Below are positions 27,551 to 36,679 of a stretch of 64,000 nucleotides of DNA, one piece after another; the stretch's first letter is position 1; each line of letters begins with the position of its first letter. The DNA comes from JBBPYC01 sp038200275 (GTDB lineage: Bacteria > Pseudomonadota > Gammaproteobacteria > Burkholderiales > Burkholderiaceae_C): assembly GCA_038200275.1 (NCBI GenBank), contig JBBPYC010000042.1, positions 128,104-192,103 on the forward strand, written 5' to 3'. Under the pieces are notes generated by a model that made no database searches, had not been told where the DNA came from, and worked only from the letters and a program-made list of their open reading frames with translations. A program made the translations under genes and the position numbers.

Positions 27551-30028
27551 ATGCCGCCCGCGATCATCCCCGCAACGCGTGCTGCCGCCTTTGCCGCTGT
27601 GCCGCTCGGGTTCGTGCTTGGCACCGCGTGGCAGCTGCAGCAATCGGTGTTGTGGGGTCGAACCAGCTATCTGTTGCTGTTCGGTGCAGCCGGGGCTGCG
27701 TTGTTCATTGCGTTGCGCAGTCAACGCGCGCTGCGCCAGCGTGGATTTGCCGTGCTGCTGGCCGCGTGCATTGGGTTGGGCTTCGCGGCGGTCGGGCTGC
27801 GCGCCGAAGCCCAGATGCAGGCGCAGCTTGACCCGATCCTTGAAGGGGTCGATCTGCAAATGGTCGGGCTTATAGCTGCCATGCCGCAGCGAAGCGAGGC
27901 CGGTCAGCGTTTCCTGTTCGTCCCCGAGTCGGTACGACGGGACGGCGTTCTGGTCCAGGTCCCCAAGCGCCTGCTGTTGAACTGGTATCAGGACAATAAT
28001 CTGTTCGGTGCGCCTGCTTCGCGTGCCCTTGTCGACCCACCCAATCCCCCGCCGCCAACGGTGCACGCAGGCGAGCGCTGGGCGTTGACGGTACGGCTGA
28101 AGGCGCCGCACGGCAACGTGAACCCGCACAGCTTCGACAGCGAACTCTGGTTCTGGCAGCAGGGCGTGCAGGCCACCGGCTCGGTGCGCACCCGGGCGCC
28201 CGACATGCCGGCCAAGCGACTCGAATCCACTTGGCAGCACCCGGTCGAGCAGGTCCGGCAACGCGTGCGCGATGCGATCCTCGCTGCGGTTCCGGACCGG
28301 CAAGCCGCCGGGATGCTGGCGGCGCTGGTGGTCGGCGACCAAGCCGCGATCGAGCGGGCCGACTGGGATGTGTTCCGTGCCACCGGGGTAGCGCACCTAA
28401 TGAGCATCTCGGGCCTGCACATCACGATGTTCGCGTGGTTGGCGGTCGCGGTGGTGGGCTGGTCATGGCGCCGTTCGGCTCGAGTCTGCGGCTGGCTGCC
28501 GGCGCCCACGGCGGCGCTGGTGGGCGGCATCGTGCTCGCGGCTGGCTATGCGCTGTTCAGCGGCTGGGGCGTGCCCGCACAGCGCACCATCCTGATGCTT
28601 GCGATGGTATCGCTGCTGCGCGCCGCCGGTCGGCGCTGGCCTTGGCCGCAGGTCTGGTTGAGCGCGGGTGCGGTGGTGCTGCTGGTCGATCCTTGGGCGC
28701 TCATGCAGGCGGGGTTCTGGCTCAGCTTTGTTGCGGTCGGCATCTTGTTTGCTACCGATATCGGAGCAAACAATGAAGATGTAGCGAGCGTCCCGACCCG
28801 ATTCTTTTCGAAATCATGGGGTGCGTTGCGGCGCATGACGGCATCGCAAGCCCTGATTACGCTGGCGCTTGCGCCGATGACGCTGCTGCTGTTCAATCAG
28901 TTGTCGCTGGTCGGGCTGCCAGCCAATCTGCTGGCGATTCCCTGGATCACGCTGGTCGTCACGCCGCTCGCACTGGCCGGTGTGGTGTTGGCACCGTTGT
29001 GGGGCATCGCAGCGTTTGCGGTGCAGCTGTTGAGCGGCTTGCTCGATTGGTTGGCTGCACTGCCGTTCGCCACGCTGACGCTGGCCAGCGCCGACGGCTG
29101 GACCAGCGCCGCAGGGCTGGTCGGCGGCCTGCTGATGGTGCTGCGGCTGCCGTGGAGCCTGCGGTTGCTCGGGCTGCCGCTGCTGCTGCCGTGGCTGCTT
29201 TGGCAACAACCGCGCCCAGCGGTTGGTCAGTTCGAACTGCTGGCCGCCGACATCGGACAGGGCAACGCGGTGCTGGTTCGCACCAGCGCGCACGGGCTGC
29301 TGTTCGATGCCGGGCCACGCTACTCGAGCGACAGCGACGCTGGCAGCCGCGTGTTGGCGCCGCTGATGCAGGCCACCGGGGAGCGGCTCGACCTGCTGAT
29401 CGTGAGCCACATCGACACCGACCACAGCGGCGGTGCGGCGGCGCTGCTGCGGCGTCAGCCGTCGATGGCGCTGCTGAGCTCGATTGCGCCCGATCACCCG
29501 CTGCGGGCTCTGGGCGTGAATGGTCGCTGCGAAGCCGGTCGACGTTGGGACTGGGACGGCGTGCAGTTCGAGCTGCTGCATCCACGCGCAGAAGACTACG
29601 CAGCGACCTGGAAGCCGAACGCGATGAGCTGCGTGCTGCGCGTGAGCAATGGCCAGCAGACGGCCTTGCTGACGGGCGACATCGAACGCGCGCAAGAAGC
29701 GCGGCTGGTCGATGATTCGCAATCGGCACCGCAGCTGGCCGCCGACTGGCTGCTGCTTCCGCATCACGGCAGCAAGACGTCGAGCAGCGCTGCGTTCCTG
29801 GACGCCGTGCGGCCACGCTTCGCCGTAGTGCAGGCCGGCTACCGCAATCGCTATGGGCACCCAGCCGCGCCGGTGCTGAAGCGCTTGGGCGAGCGCGGCA
29901 TCGAGGTGATCGATTCGACCCATTGCGGTGCGGCGTTGTGGCGGTCGGCCTCTCCGCACCACATGGATTGCGAGCGCATGGCCAACCCGCGCTACTGGCG
30001 TCACCGCGCACCTGCATTGGCACCCTGA
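27551..30028 (+). CDS. comEC: DNA internalization-related competence protein ComEC/Rec2
   Basis: 825 aa from ATG 27551. ComEC forms the inner-membrane channel for single-stranded DNA during natural transformation. N-terminal hydrophobic helices (GFVLGTAWQLQ; YLLLFGAAGAALFIALRSQR) and an OB-fold-like periplasmic part precede the competence domain: MLAALVVGDQAAIERADWDV, VAHLMSISGLHITMFAWLAV, with about eight further membrane segments to residue 550. The C-terminal MBL domain has SHIDTDHSGGAAAL near 617-630 and LLLPHHGSKTSSSAAFLDAV. The frame is open upstream to 27269, but the ATG fits the usual N-terminus. It separates the two ATP-grasp/alpha-E sets and lies 73 bp before the next gene on its strand. 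Confidence 0.94.
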   Translation: MPPAIIPATRAAAFAAVPLGFVLGTAWQLQQSVLWGRTSYLLLFGAAGAALFIALRSQRALRQRGFAVLLAACIGLGFAAVGLRAEAQMQAQLDPILEGVDLQMVGLIAAMPQRSEAGQRFLFVPESVRRDGVLVQVPKRLLLNWYQDNNLFGAPASRALVDPPNPPPPTVHAGERWALTVRLKAPHGNVNPHSFDSELWFWQQGVQATGSVRTRAPDMPAKRLESTWQHPVEQVRQRVRDAILAAVPDRQAAGMLAALVVGDQAAIERADWDVFRATGVAHLMSISGLHITMFAWLAVAVVGWSWRRSARVCGWLPAPTAALVGGIVLAAGYALFSGWGVPAQRTILMLAMVSLLRAAGRRWPWPQVWLSAGAVVLLVDPWALMQAGFWLSFVAVGILFATDIGANNEDVASVPTRFFSKSWGALRRMTASQALITLALAPMTLLLFNQLSLVGLPANLLAIPWITLVVTPLALAGVVLAPLWGIAAFAVQLLSGLLDWLAALPFATLTLASADGWTSAAGLVGGLLMVLRLPWSLRLLGLPLLLPWLLWQQPRPAVGQFELLAADIGQGNAVLVRTSAHGLLFDAGPRYSSDSDAGSRVLAPLMQATGERLDLLIVSHIDTDHSGGAAALLRRQPSMALLSSIAPDHPLRALGVNGRCEAGRRWDWDGVQFELLHPRAEDYAATWKPNAMSCVLRVSNGQQTALLTGDIERAQEARLVDDSQSAPQLAADWLLLPHHGSKTSSSAAFLDAVRPRFAVVQAGYRNRYGHPAAPVLKRLGERGIEVIDSTHCGAALWRSASPHHMDCERMANPRYWRHRAPALAP

Positions 30029-30101
30029 GGCTAGATGCACCACGAGCCGGCGTGGGTCCGCATGTTGCTATGCTCATCGTCTACGAAAGGCGACAGGTGC
30101 C

Positions 30102-31643
30102 ATGCAGAAGTTCGACGAGATGTACACGCAAGCGGATTACGGCGCGCCACTGGGCGCTGTCGGGTCGGCCGCTTCGTCAGCGCAGTCGCAAAGCCAGTCG
30201 CCGAGACAGGCGACGTCCGACGATGCGGCGGGTGCGCCCGTCATCTCCGTGCGAACGCATTACCACGGTTATGCACAGTGGCTCGAACGCCAGACCGATG
30301 ATGCGATGCGTGCGCGGCGGGAAGAAGCGGAAATGATCTTCCGGCGCGTTGGCATCACGTTCGCGGTCTACGGCGCGAAGGACGAAGACGGCGCCGGCAC
30401 CGAGCGGTTGATCCCGTTCGACCTGATCCCGCGCGTGATCCCGGCCAACGAATGGGCCAGCATGGAGCGTGGCCTGGTGCAGCGCGTGACGGCACTGAAC
30501 CGTTTCCTGCACGACGTCTACCATGATCAGGACATCCTGCGTGCCGGCATCGTGCCGCGCGAACAGGTCGAGCACAACACCCAGTTCCGCCCGCAGATGA
30601 TGGGCGTGGACATCCCGAATCAGGTCTATTCGGCGATTGCCGGCATTGACATCGTGCGGGCACCGACGCCATCAGGCGAGGGCATCTATTACGTGCTGGA
30701 AGACAACCTGCGGGTGCCCAGCGGCGTCAGCTACATGCTGGAAAACCGCAAGATGATGATGCGGCTGTTCCCCGAGTTGTTCAGTCAGCACCGGGTGGCA
30801 CCCGTTGCGCACTATCCCGACCTGCTGATGGAAACGCTGCGCGACGCGGCGCCGCCTGCGACCGCCGAACCGACCGTGGTGGTACTGACGCCCGGCATGT
30901 ACAACAGCGCCTACTTCGAGCATGCGTTCCTTGCGCAGCAAATGGGGATCGAGCTGGTCGAAGGACAGGACCTGTTCGTGAAAGACAAGTTCCTCTACAT
31001 GCGCACCACGCGCGGGCCGGAGCGGGTCGATGTGATCTATCGACGGGTGGACGATGATTTTCTGGATCCACAGGTGTTTCGCAAGGACTCGACGCTCGGC
31101 TGCGAAGGGCTAATGGAGGCGTACAAGGCCGGCAACGTCGCGTTGTGCAACGCGGTCGGCACGGGGGTGGCAGACGACAAGTCGATCTATCCGTATGTAC
31201 CGCAGATGATCGAGTTCTACCTCGGTGAGAAGCCGATCTTGAACAACGTGCCGACCTACCTGTGTCGCAACCCGGAAGACCTGAAGTACACGCTGGCCAA
31301 CATGCAGGACCTGGTCGTGAAGGAAGTGCATGGTGCGGGCGGCTACGGCATGCTGATCGGGCCGGCATCCACTAAAACCGAGATCGAGCAGTTCCGCAAA
31401 GCCGTGCAGGCTGAGCCAGCGCGCTACATCGCACAACCCACGCTGTCGTTGTCGAGTTGCCCCACGTTCGTGGACGCTGGTATTGCGCCGCGTCACATCG
31501 ATCTGCGGCCGTTCGTACTCTCAGGCAAGAAGGTCATGATGGCACCGGGCGGGTTGACGCGGGTGGCGTTGAAGCAAGGCTCGCTGGTGGTGAATTCGTC
31601 ACAGGGCGGGGGCACCAAGGACACCTGGGTCCTCGAGAAGTGA
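30102..31643 (+). CDS. circularly permuted type 2 ATP-grasp protein
   Basis: 513 aa from ATG 30102 with a GACAGGTG stretch upstream. Predicted amide-bond-forming ATP-grasp ligase. After a variable Ser/Gln-rich N-terminus (residues 20-45) the conserved core runs from YAQWLERQTDDAMRARREEA to the end. Diagnostic segments are LTPGMYNSAYFEHAFLAQQM, VDVIYRRVDDDFLDPQVF, RKDSTLGCEGLMEAYKAGNV, and near the C-terminus EVHGAGGYGMLIGP and GGLTRVALKQGSLVVNSSQG. The same motifs appear in the N-terminal half of the 875-aa fusion (21090-23717), so the two are paralogues. It follows comEC by 73 bp and precedes a separate alpha-E gene by 164 bp. Confidence 0.93.
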   Translation: MQKFDEMYTQADYGAPLGAVGSAASSAQSQSQSPRQATSDDAAGAPVISVRTHYHGYAQWLERQTDDAMRARREEAEMIFRRVGITFAVYGAKDEDGAGTERLIPFDLIPRVIPANEWASMERGLVQRVTALNRFLHDVYHDQDILRAGIVPREQVEHNTQFRPQMMGVDIPNQVYSAIAGIDIVRAPTPSGEGIYYVLEDNLRVPSGVSYMLENRKMMMRLFPELFSQHRVAPVAHYPDLLMETLRDAAPPATAEPTVVVLTPGMYNSAYFEHAFLAQQMGIELVEGQDLFVKDKFLYMRTTRGPERVDVIYRRVDDDFLDPQVFRKDSTLGCEGLMEAYKAGNVALCNAVGTGVADDKSIYPYVPQMIEFYLGEKPILNNVPTYLCRNPEDLKYTLANMQDLVVKEVHGAGGYGMLIGPASTKTEIEQFRKAVQAEPARYIAQPTLSLSSCPTFVDAGIAPRHIDLRPFVLSGKKVMMAPGGLTRVALKQGSLVVNSSQGGGTKDTWVLEK

Positions 31644-31807
31644 AGCGCATTTCCAGCTTTTGCTTGTTGCGGTCGACTCTCGCCTATCCCCCTGCCGACG
31701 GTGGTGCCTGCGGCCTGAGCGCAGACATTCCGCAGCTCGTGCTCAATTAAGCCCGAACCTCCTTCCTTAAAACGTCGGTTGCGCGACGGCACCGTGGAGC
31801 TTTTTAG

Positions 31808-32761
31808 ATGCTGAGTCGTACTGCCGATCACTTGTTCTGGATGGCGCGTTATACCGAGCGAGCTGAGAACACCGCGCGCATGCTGGATGTGAACTACCAG
31901 ACTGAGATGCTGCCGCAGTCGTCAATGGCGGCCGAGCTCGGCTGGCAGGGGGTGCTGACCATCAGCGAACTGCTGGCGAGCTACAAGGCGCAACACGGCG
32001 AAGTGACTGCGCAAGGCGTGATGGACTTCATGGTGAAGGATGTGTCGAACCCGTCGTCGATCGTGTCCTGCCTGCGCTCCGCGCGTGAGAACGCGCGCGC
32101 CGTGCGCGGCACCTTGACCACGGAAGTCTGGGAGACGCTGAACACGACCTGGCTCGATGTGAATCGGATGCTGAAGTCCGGCGCCTTCGAGCGCGACCCG
32201 GGCACGTTTTTCGACTGGGTCAAGTTCCGATCACACCTGTCGCGCGGCGTCACGCAGGGCACCATGCTCGCCGACGAATCGTTTTACTTCGTGCGCATCG
32301 GCACGTTCCTGGAGCGCGCCGACAACACCGCCCGGATTCTCGACGTGAAATTTCACGCCCTGCAAGGCGAGTTCTTCGGCGCTGTCAGCGACAAAGGCCA
32401 AGAATACGATTTCTATCATTGGAGCGCGGTGCTGCGCAGCGTCTCAGGTTTTGAGATCTACCGCAAGGTGTACCGTGATGTGATCAAGCCGGAGCGCGTG
32501 GCGCAACTGCTGATCCTGCGGCCCGACATGCCGCGCTCGCTGCATTCAAGCGTGACCGAGGTCGTGACCAATCTCGATCAGGTCACGAGCAACCGCACCA
32601 GCGAAAGTCTGCGTCGCGCGGGCCGACTGCGTGCCGATCTGCAGTTCGGTCGGATCGACGAGATTCTGGCCACCGGCCTGCATGCGTATCTGACCCAATT
32701 TTTGGACCGTGTAAATGAATTGGGCGGACAGATCAGCCGCGAATTTCTGGTGCCTGCCTGA
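31808..32761 (+). CDS. alpha-E domain-containing protein (DUF403)
   Basis: 317 aa, entirely the alpha-E all-helical domain: MLSRTADHLFWMARYTERAE at the N-terminus matches the start of the alpha-E half of the 875-aa fusion. Later hallmarks are NPSSIVSCLRSARENARAVR, FVRIGTFLERADNTARILDV and RPDMPRSLHSSVTEV. The function of the domain is not established; it always travels with ATP-grasp proteins of the permuted type and often with transglutaminases. ATG 31808 has GGAGC upstream. A weak terminator-like hairpin follows near 32801. Read with the preceding ATP-grasp gene it is the split form of the fused protein on the other side of comEC. Confidence 0.92.
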   Translation: MLSRTADHLFWMARYTERAENTARMLDVNYQTEMLPQSSMAAELGWQGVLTISELLASYKAQHGEVTAQGVMDFMVKDVSNPSSIVSCLRSARENARAVRGTLTTEVWETLNTTWLDVNRMLKSGAFERDPGTFFDWVKFRSHLSRGVTQGTMLADESFYFVRIGTFLERADNTARILDVKFHALQGEFFGAVSDKGQEYDFYHWSAVLRSVSGFEIYRKVYRDVIKPERVAQLLILRPDMPRSLHSSVTEVVTNLDQVTSNRTSESLRRAGRLRADLQFGRIDEILATGLHAYLTQFLDRVNELGGQISREFLVPA

Positions 32762-32800
32762 CGGGCGCTGGCCGCAGACGACTGGTCACCCCACAGCAGG

Positions 32801-32823
32801 GCGCGGACCAAGCTCGCGCTTTT
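32801..32823 (+). terminator. weak intrinsic terminator candidate
   Basis: GCGCG (32801-32805) pairs with CGCGC (32815-32819) around a 9-nt loop, followed by four T. It lies between two convergent genes, 40 bp after the alpha-E stop. The short stem makes it only a candidate. Confidence 0.4.
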
Positions 32824-32831
32824 GCTGAGCT

Positions 32832-33377
32832 TCAGGCTGCGTTCGCCGTCAGTGGCGTGTGATCGGCCTCCGATGAGGACGCGTCGGTGAACAGTCGATC
32901 CACGTGTTGCTGCACGCGCTGCAGATGAAAACTCTGCTCTTCCAGATCGCCCCGGATGCGCTGCCAGTTCTCGGACTGCTTGGCGTCGAAACCGCCCAGC
33001 TCCTGGGCAAGTTGTGCAAGGGCCTGGCTCGCTGCTTCGAAGCATTGCAGCGATTCGCCTGACACTTCGATCGACTCGACTTCTGGGCCGGCCGCCTTCG
33101 CTTCCATCGGCGCAGGTGCCGCAGCGGCGCGCTGGATCTTCTGCTCGCAACCTGCAAGCCGGTTCGTTAACTCGGTCTGGCGCTTGCCGAGATCGATCAT
33201 CTGCTGATCCACCGAATCGACCTTGCCACCAAGTTGCGCTTGCGCGCCAGCCAGGTTGTCAAGCGATTGGCGCAACGCGCTGCTCGAAGACTTCATGGCC
33301 CAGGCGATAGCCGCAATGGCGATCACGCAAACCAGGAGAACGGGCCAGCTGACGCTGAGGGCGGTAGTGAAGTCCAT
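32832..33377 (-). CDS. membrane-anchored coiled-coil protein of unknown function
   Basis: 181 aa. One N-terminal membrane segment (about residues 9-28, SWPVLLVCVIAIAAIAWAM) is followed by a long, probably coiled-coil region rich in Gln, Leu, Ala and Glu (RQSLDNLAGAQAQLGGKVDS; DLGKRQTELTNRLAGCEQKI; later GDLEEQSFHLQRVQQHVDRL). An Ala/Pro linker (AAAAPAPMEAKAAG) splits it. A type II-like anchored helical rod resembling RmuC- or YhcB-type organisation, but I do not recognise a family. Minus strand, upstream of the MltB gene's stop; convergent with the alpha-E gene. Confidence 0.65.
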   Translation of the reverse strand: MDFTTALSVSWPVLLVCVIAIAAIAWAMKSSSSALRQSLDNLAGAQAQLGGKVDSVDQQMIDLGKRQTELTNRLAGCEQKIQRAAAAPAPMEAKAAGPEVESIEVSGESLQCFEAASQALAQLAQELGGFDAKQSENWQRIRGDLEEQSFHLQRVQQHVDRLFTDASSSEADHTPLTANAA

Positions 33378-33490
33378 GGGCGCTTTCGATATGCTGCTGT
33401 GGCCAGCGGCGCAGGCGGTTTGGGGAACAAATCAGCCGCTCATGGTAGGCGCGGGCCGTACCTGCACCACGGAAAAAATGCACGAAAAAT

Positions 33491-34576
33491 TCAGGAACCG
33501 AGTGCGGTTTCGATCTCTCGGCCCAGTTCGAGCACCGCCATGGCGTAGTAGCTGCTCTGGTTGTAGCGCGTGACGGCGTAAAAATTCTCCGTACCCGCCA
33601 CATACTGTGGCGGCGCACTACCGTTTTCAAGCTCGACCAACGCGAGCTTGCCCGGATAACTGGCTGCGTCGCCCCACAGAACCGCACCCAGATCTGTGAA
33701 CTGCGCAGCTGTGAAGCTGGGAAGGATGTCGGGCGCCAGCAGGGTCGTTTTGTCGACCGGGCGATCCGAGGGCAGCAGCACGGGATAGAACGGCGCCACC
33801 CCGCGTTGCCAGCCGTGTGCCTGCAAGTAGTTCGCGACCGAGCCGATCGCATCCGCTGCGCTGCCGTACAGGTCGACCTTGCCGTCGCCGTCGAAGTCGA
33901 CTGCGTATTGCTTCTGACTGCTCGGCATGAACTGCGGCATGCCCATTGCACCTGCATAACTGCCGAGCGACTGCAATGTATCGACCCCCTTGGTGGCCGC
34001 TGCCACCAAGAAGCTCTCCAGTTCGCCAGCGAAATAGGTTTGCCGTGCGGCGGCGCGTGGATGCGACGGCGGAAAGGCGAACGCGAGAGTGGCCAGCGCA
34101 TCGAGCACGCGAAAGCTCCCCATGTTCTGCCCGAACCCGGTCTCCACGCCGAGGATTCCGACGATGACCGATGCCGGCACACCCCAACGGTCTTGCGCAC
34201 GTTCAAGTAGCGCGCGGTGCTCGTCCCAGAAGCGCACGCCGTCCCGAATGCGCACCGGCTGGATGAAGCGTGCGCGGTATGACTGCCAATCCTTGGCACG
34301 CGCGGGCGCCGACGGCAGCATCAGTCTCTGCACCGTGGGCAGCATCTCGGCCTGTGCAAGCACCTGGCGCAGCGCAGCGGCGTCAAGACGGTGGCGTGTG
34401 GCCACTTCGACAGCAAAGCGCTCAGCTTTTTGCTCGAACGAATCGGCATCGCGCAGCACAGCCTCATCGAGCGGCAAAAGCGCAGCCGGCGTTGTGCGGA
34501 TCTGCGCCTGCGGCATGCCCTGCAGCAACAAAAAACTCGCCAAAGCAATGACGACTGAACGAAGCGAATGTGTCAT
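33491..34576 (-). CDS. mltB: lytic murein transglycosylase B
   Basis: 361 aa. Cleaves peptidoglycan glycan strands with formation of 1,6-anhydromuramic acid, in the periplasm. The hydrophobic N-terminus (VVIALASFLLLQGMPQAQ) is a signal peptide without a clear lipobox, so the enzyme may be periplasmic rather than lipidated. The catalytic Glu145 lies in GILGVETGFGQNMGSFRVLD. Other MltB hallmarks: FWDEHRALLERAQDRWGVPA, the chitin/peptidoglycan-binding LGSYAGAMGMPQFMPSSQ, and DFDGDGKVDLYGSAADAIGS. The start overlaps the stop of the TgpA-like transglutaminase gene by 4 nt, so the two are translationally coupled. Confidence 0.93.
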   Translation of the reverse strand: MTHSLRSVVIALASFLLLQGMPQAQIRTTPAALLPLDEAVLRDADSFEQKAERFAVEVATRHRLDAAALRQVLAQAEMLPTVQRLMLPSAPARAKDWQSYRARFIQPVRIRDGVRFWDEHRALLERAQDRWGVPASVIVGILGVETGFGQNMGSFRVLDALATLAFAFPPSHPRAAARQTYFAGELESFLVAAATKGVDTLQSLGSYAGAMGMPQFMPSSQKQYAVDFDGDGKVDLYGSAADAIGSVANYLQAHGWQRGVAPFYPVLLPSDRPVDKTTLLAPDILPSFTAAQFTDLGAVLWGDAASYPGKLALVELENGSAPPQYVAGTENFYAVTRYNQSSYYAMAVLELGREIETALGS

Positions 34577-36645
34577 CGGCGATGAAAAAAACCTGAGACG
34601 GAGGAAATCGCCGGATTGACAGTGGACCGCGCCGGCAGCAGCGACCAGTCGAACCCGGCGAAGGCACGCTTCAGTTTAGCCAGCCCCGGTCCCCGCCCAC
34701 CGCCAGGCGCATAGCGCTGTGCCTCGAGTTGCAGCAGCAGGGCTTGCAGCGACTGCACGCCGCGTGCCGAGTGCCCACCGGGCAATTGCCCAAGCCGCAC
34801 AGCCAGCTCCCGCGGCGGTGCGTTGTCGGGCGCGAGCACGCCCGCTGCCAGCAGGCGCCGCCGCACTTTGTCGAGCAGCCGCAGCCACGGATCGTGCTGC
34901 TGGCGCTCCCACATCGCCCAGGCCGATGCGGCCAAGGCGGCAATCACAACGACCGCGAGCAACACACGGCCCAGGTCCTCCCAACTTGGCGAGGTGAAGC
35001 CAAGCCGCCGCAGCAGATCGAGCTGACGGCTTTGCGTGTAGTTGAGCACCCACTGGTTCCAACCGTTGTTGAGCGCGTCCCAGGCCGCACGCAACTGGAC
35101 TGCAAACCCTGGGCTCACCGAGGCGAACAGACCAGCCACCGCACCTTCGGGTGCCCGCAGCCGGGTCATGTCGGCCACACGGTTTGGCGCCACGGCCGCG
35201 GTCGGGTCAACCCGGATCCAGCCGCGCTCGGGCATCCAGACTTCGGCCCAGGCATGCGCGTCGCTGTTGCGTACCGTCCAGTAGCCGTCTACCGCATTGC
35301 GCTCGGCGCCCTGGTAGCCGGTGACCACGCGCGCCGGCAGATCGAGCGCGCGCATCAGCAGCACGAAAGAAGACGCGATGTGTTCGCAGAACCCCTGCTT
35401 TCGGTCGAACCAGAATTCGTCCGCCGTGTTTCGGCCGTACAGCCCTGGCTCCAGCGTGTATGTATATTCGCCGTTGGCCAGATGCGCGAGCACGGCGGGG
35501 ATCAGCGCCGCGCCTTCGTCTTGTGCGTAACGCGGGTCGCGCCGCAGTTCGGCCGCCCACTGCAACGTGCGCGGGTTGAAACCGGTGGGCAGGTCGACGA
35601 AATCGCGCAGCGGCACGGTGCGCTCGCGCGGGCCGTATCGGTACTGCGGATGGCTGCGGGCAGAGTAGCGCACGATGTCGGTGATCGGCCGGTTCACGAA
35701 CCACTGCAAGTCTGCGTTGCGGCGGACTTCGAACCCCCTGATCTGCGGCGGCTCGCTGGTGGCGTCGAGCACGATCAGCCACGGTCGCTGATTCGGCTCC
35801 AACGTGACTTGGTAGTCCAGTGGCGCGCCGAGCAGCTGCAGCACGTTCGTCGGGTCATCCGAAACGGCACGCGCGGGGCGCCATTCGCGCCCGTCGAATT
35901 CGGACAGCACCGGTCCGCGGAAGTAGAGCTGAGACGAGGGTGGGGCGGTACCGTCGAAGCGAATGCGCATCGCCACGCTGTCGTCCAGCGCGAGCTTGGC
36001 GATGTTGCCGACCTGCATCTGGGCAGACAAGCCGGAGCGTCCACTCATCGCATCGTTCGGCAGTCCCCACAGCGGCGCCAGCCGCGGAAACAACATGAAC
36101 AGCACCAGCATGATCGGCGCACCGAGCACCGCCATCGTCGCCGCCGTCTTGGCGGCCTGCGCCAGAGGGGGCCGGCCGACCGGCATATGCGCGTTCACCA
36201 GCGCAGTCAGCAGGCCCAGCAGCGCAATCAGCATTGCAGCCGCCGTCAGCAGCGACTGTGAGAAAAAGAAGTTCGTCAGCATCGTGAAGAAGCCAAGGAA
36301 GAAGATCACGAGCGCATCGCGTCGCGCGCGCAATTCCAACGTTTTCAGCGCGAGCAGCACCACGATCAAGGTCACGCCCGCATCACGGCCCACCACGGTG
36401 CGATGCGACAGCAACGTGGCGCCGGTGGCCAGCACCAGCAGCAGCACGAGCCACCGCTTGCCCGGCAAGGGCCGCGCACCCCACGCAAGCCAACCGCGCC
36501 AGCACAACACGCCAGCGGCCAGCAAAGTGCACCACAGCGGCAGATTGCCGACTTGCGGCAACACCACCCACCCCACCACCGCGAGCAAAAACAAGGTGTC
36601 TCGGCTGTCGCGCGGCAACGTCGCTAAGTGATGAAGAGGCGCCAT
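34573..36645 (-). CDS. TgpA-like transglutaminase with N-terminal membrane domain (DUF3488/DUF4129)
   Basis: 690 aa from ATG 36645. About six membrane helices lie in residues 16-190 (TLFLLAVVGWVVLP; LLAAGVLCWR; LVLLLVLATGATLLS; VTLIVVLLALK; ALVIFFLGFFTM; MAVLGAPIMLVLFMLF). A periplasmic region follows, then a transglutaminase core with Cys420 in RKQGFCEHIASSFVLLM, His464 in SDAHAWAEVWMPE and Asp480 in WIRVDPTAAV. A further membrane helix is near 560-580 and a cytosolic DUF4129-like tail ends the protein. TgpA of Pseudomonas is essential and envelope-associated; the substrate is unknown. The overlap with mltB by 4 nt supports a cell-wall role. A G9 homopolymer lies just upstream (next entry). 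Confidence 0.9.
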   Translation of the reverse strand: MAPLHHLATLPRDSRDTLFLLAVVGWVVLPQVGNLPLWCTLLAAGVLCWRGWLAWGARPLPGKRWLVLLLVLATGATLLSHRTVVGRDAGVTLIVVLLALKTLELRARRDALVIFFLGFFTMLTNFFFSQSLLTAAAMLIALLGLLTALVNAHMPVGRPPLAQAAKTAATMAVLGAPIMLVLFMLFPRLAPLWGLPNDAMSGRSGLSAQMQVGNIAKLALDDSVAMRIRFDGTAPPSSQLYFRGPVLSEFDGREWRPARAVSDDPTNVLQLLGAPLDYQVTLEPNQRPWLIVLDATSEPPQIRGFEVRRNADLQWFVNRPITDIVRYSARSHPQYRYGPRERTVPLRDFVDLPTGFNPRTLQWAAELRRDPRYAQDEGAALIPAVLAHLANGEYTYTLEPGLYGRNTADEFWFDRKQGFCEHIASSFVLLMRALDLPARVVTGYQGAERNAVDGYWTVRNSDAHAWAEVWMPERGWIRVDPTAAVAPNRVADMTRLRAPEGAVAGLFASVSPGFAVQLRAAWDALNNGWNQWVLNYTQSRQLDLLRRLGFTSPSWEDLGRVLLAVVVIAALAASAWAMWERQQHDPWLRLLDKVRRRLLAAGVLAPDNAPPRELAVRLGQLPGGHSARGVQSLQALLLQLEAQRYAPGGGRGPGLAKLKRAFAGFDWSLLPARSTVNPAISSVSGFFHRR

Positions 36646-36651
36646 GTGGCA

Positions 36652-36679
36652 GGGCAGGGGGGGGGAAGGTGGGGGTTGG
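36652..36679 (+). repeat. G-rich tract with a G9 homopolymer
   Basis: On the plus strand GGG, then a run of nine G (36657-36665), GG, GGGGG and GG follow each other with 1-3-nt spacers: a G-quadruplex-like pattern. It starts 7 bp before the start codon of the TgpA-like gene, whose message would carry the C-tract in its 5' leader. Homopolymers of this length are prone to slippage. Because the tract is outside the chosen coding region, slippage would change leader length rather than frame. Confidence 0.6.

Noticed and set aside
34729..36261. 510-codon plus-strand frame opposite the TgpA-like gene
   Set aside because: High-GC shadow frame; the minus strand has the transglutaminase triad and membrane helices.
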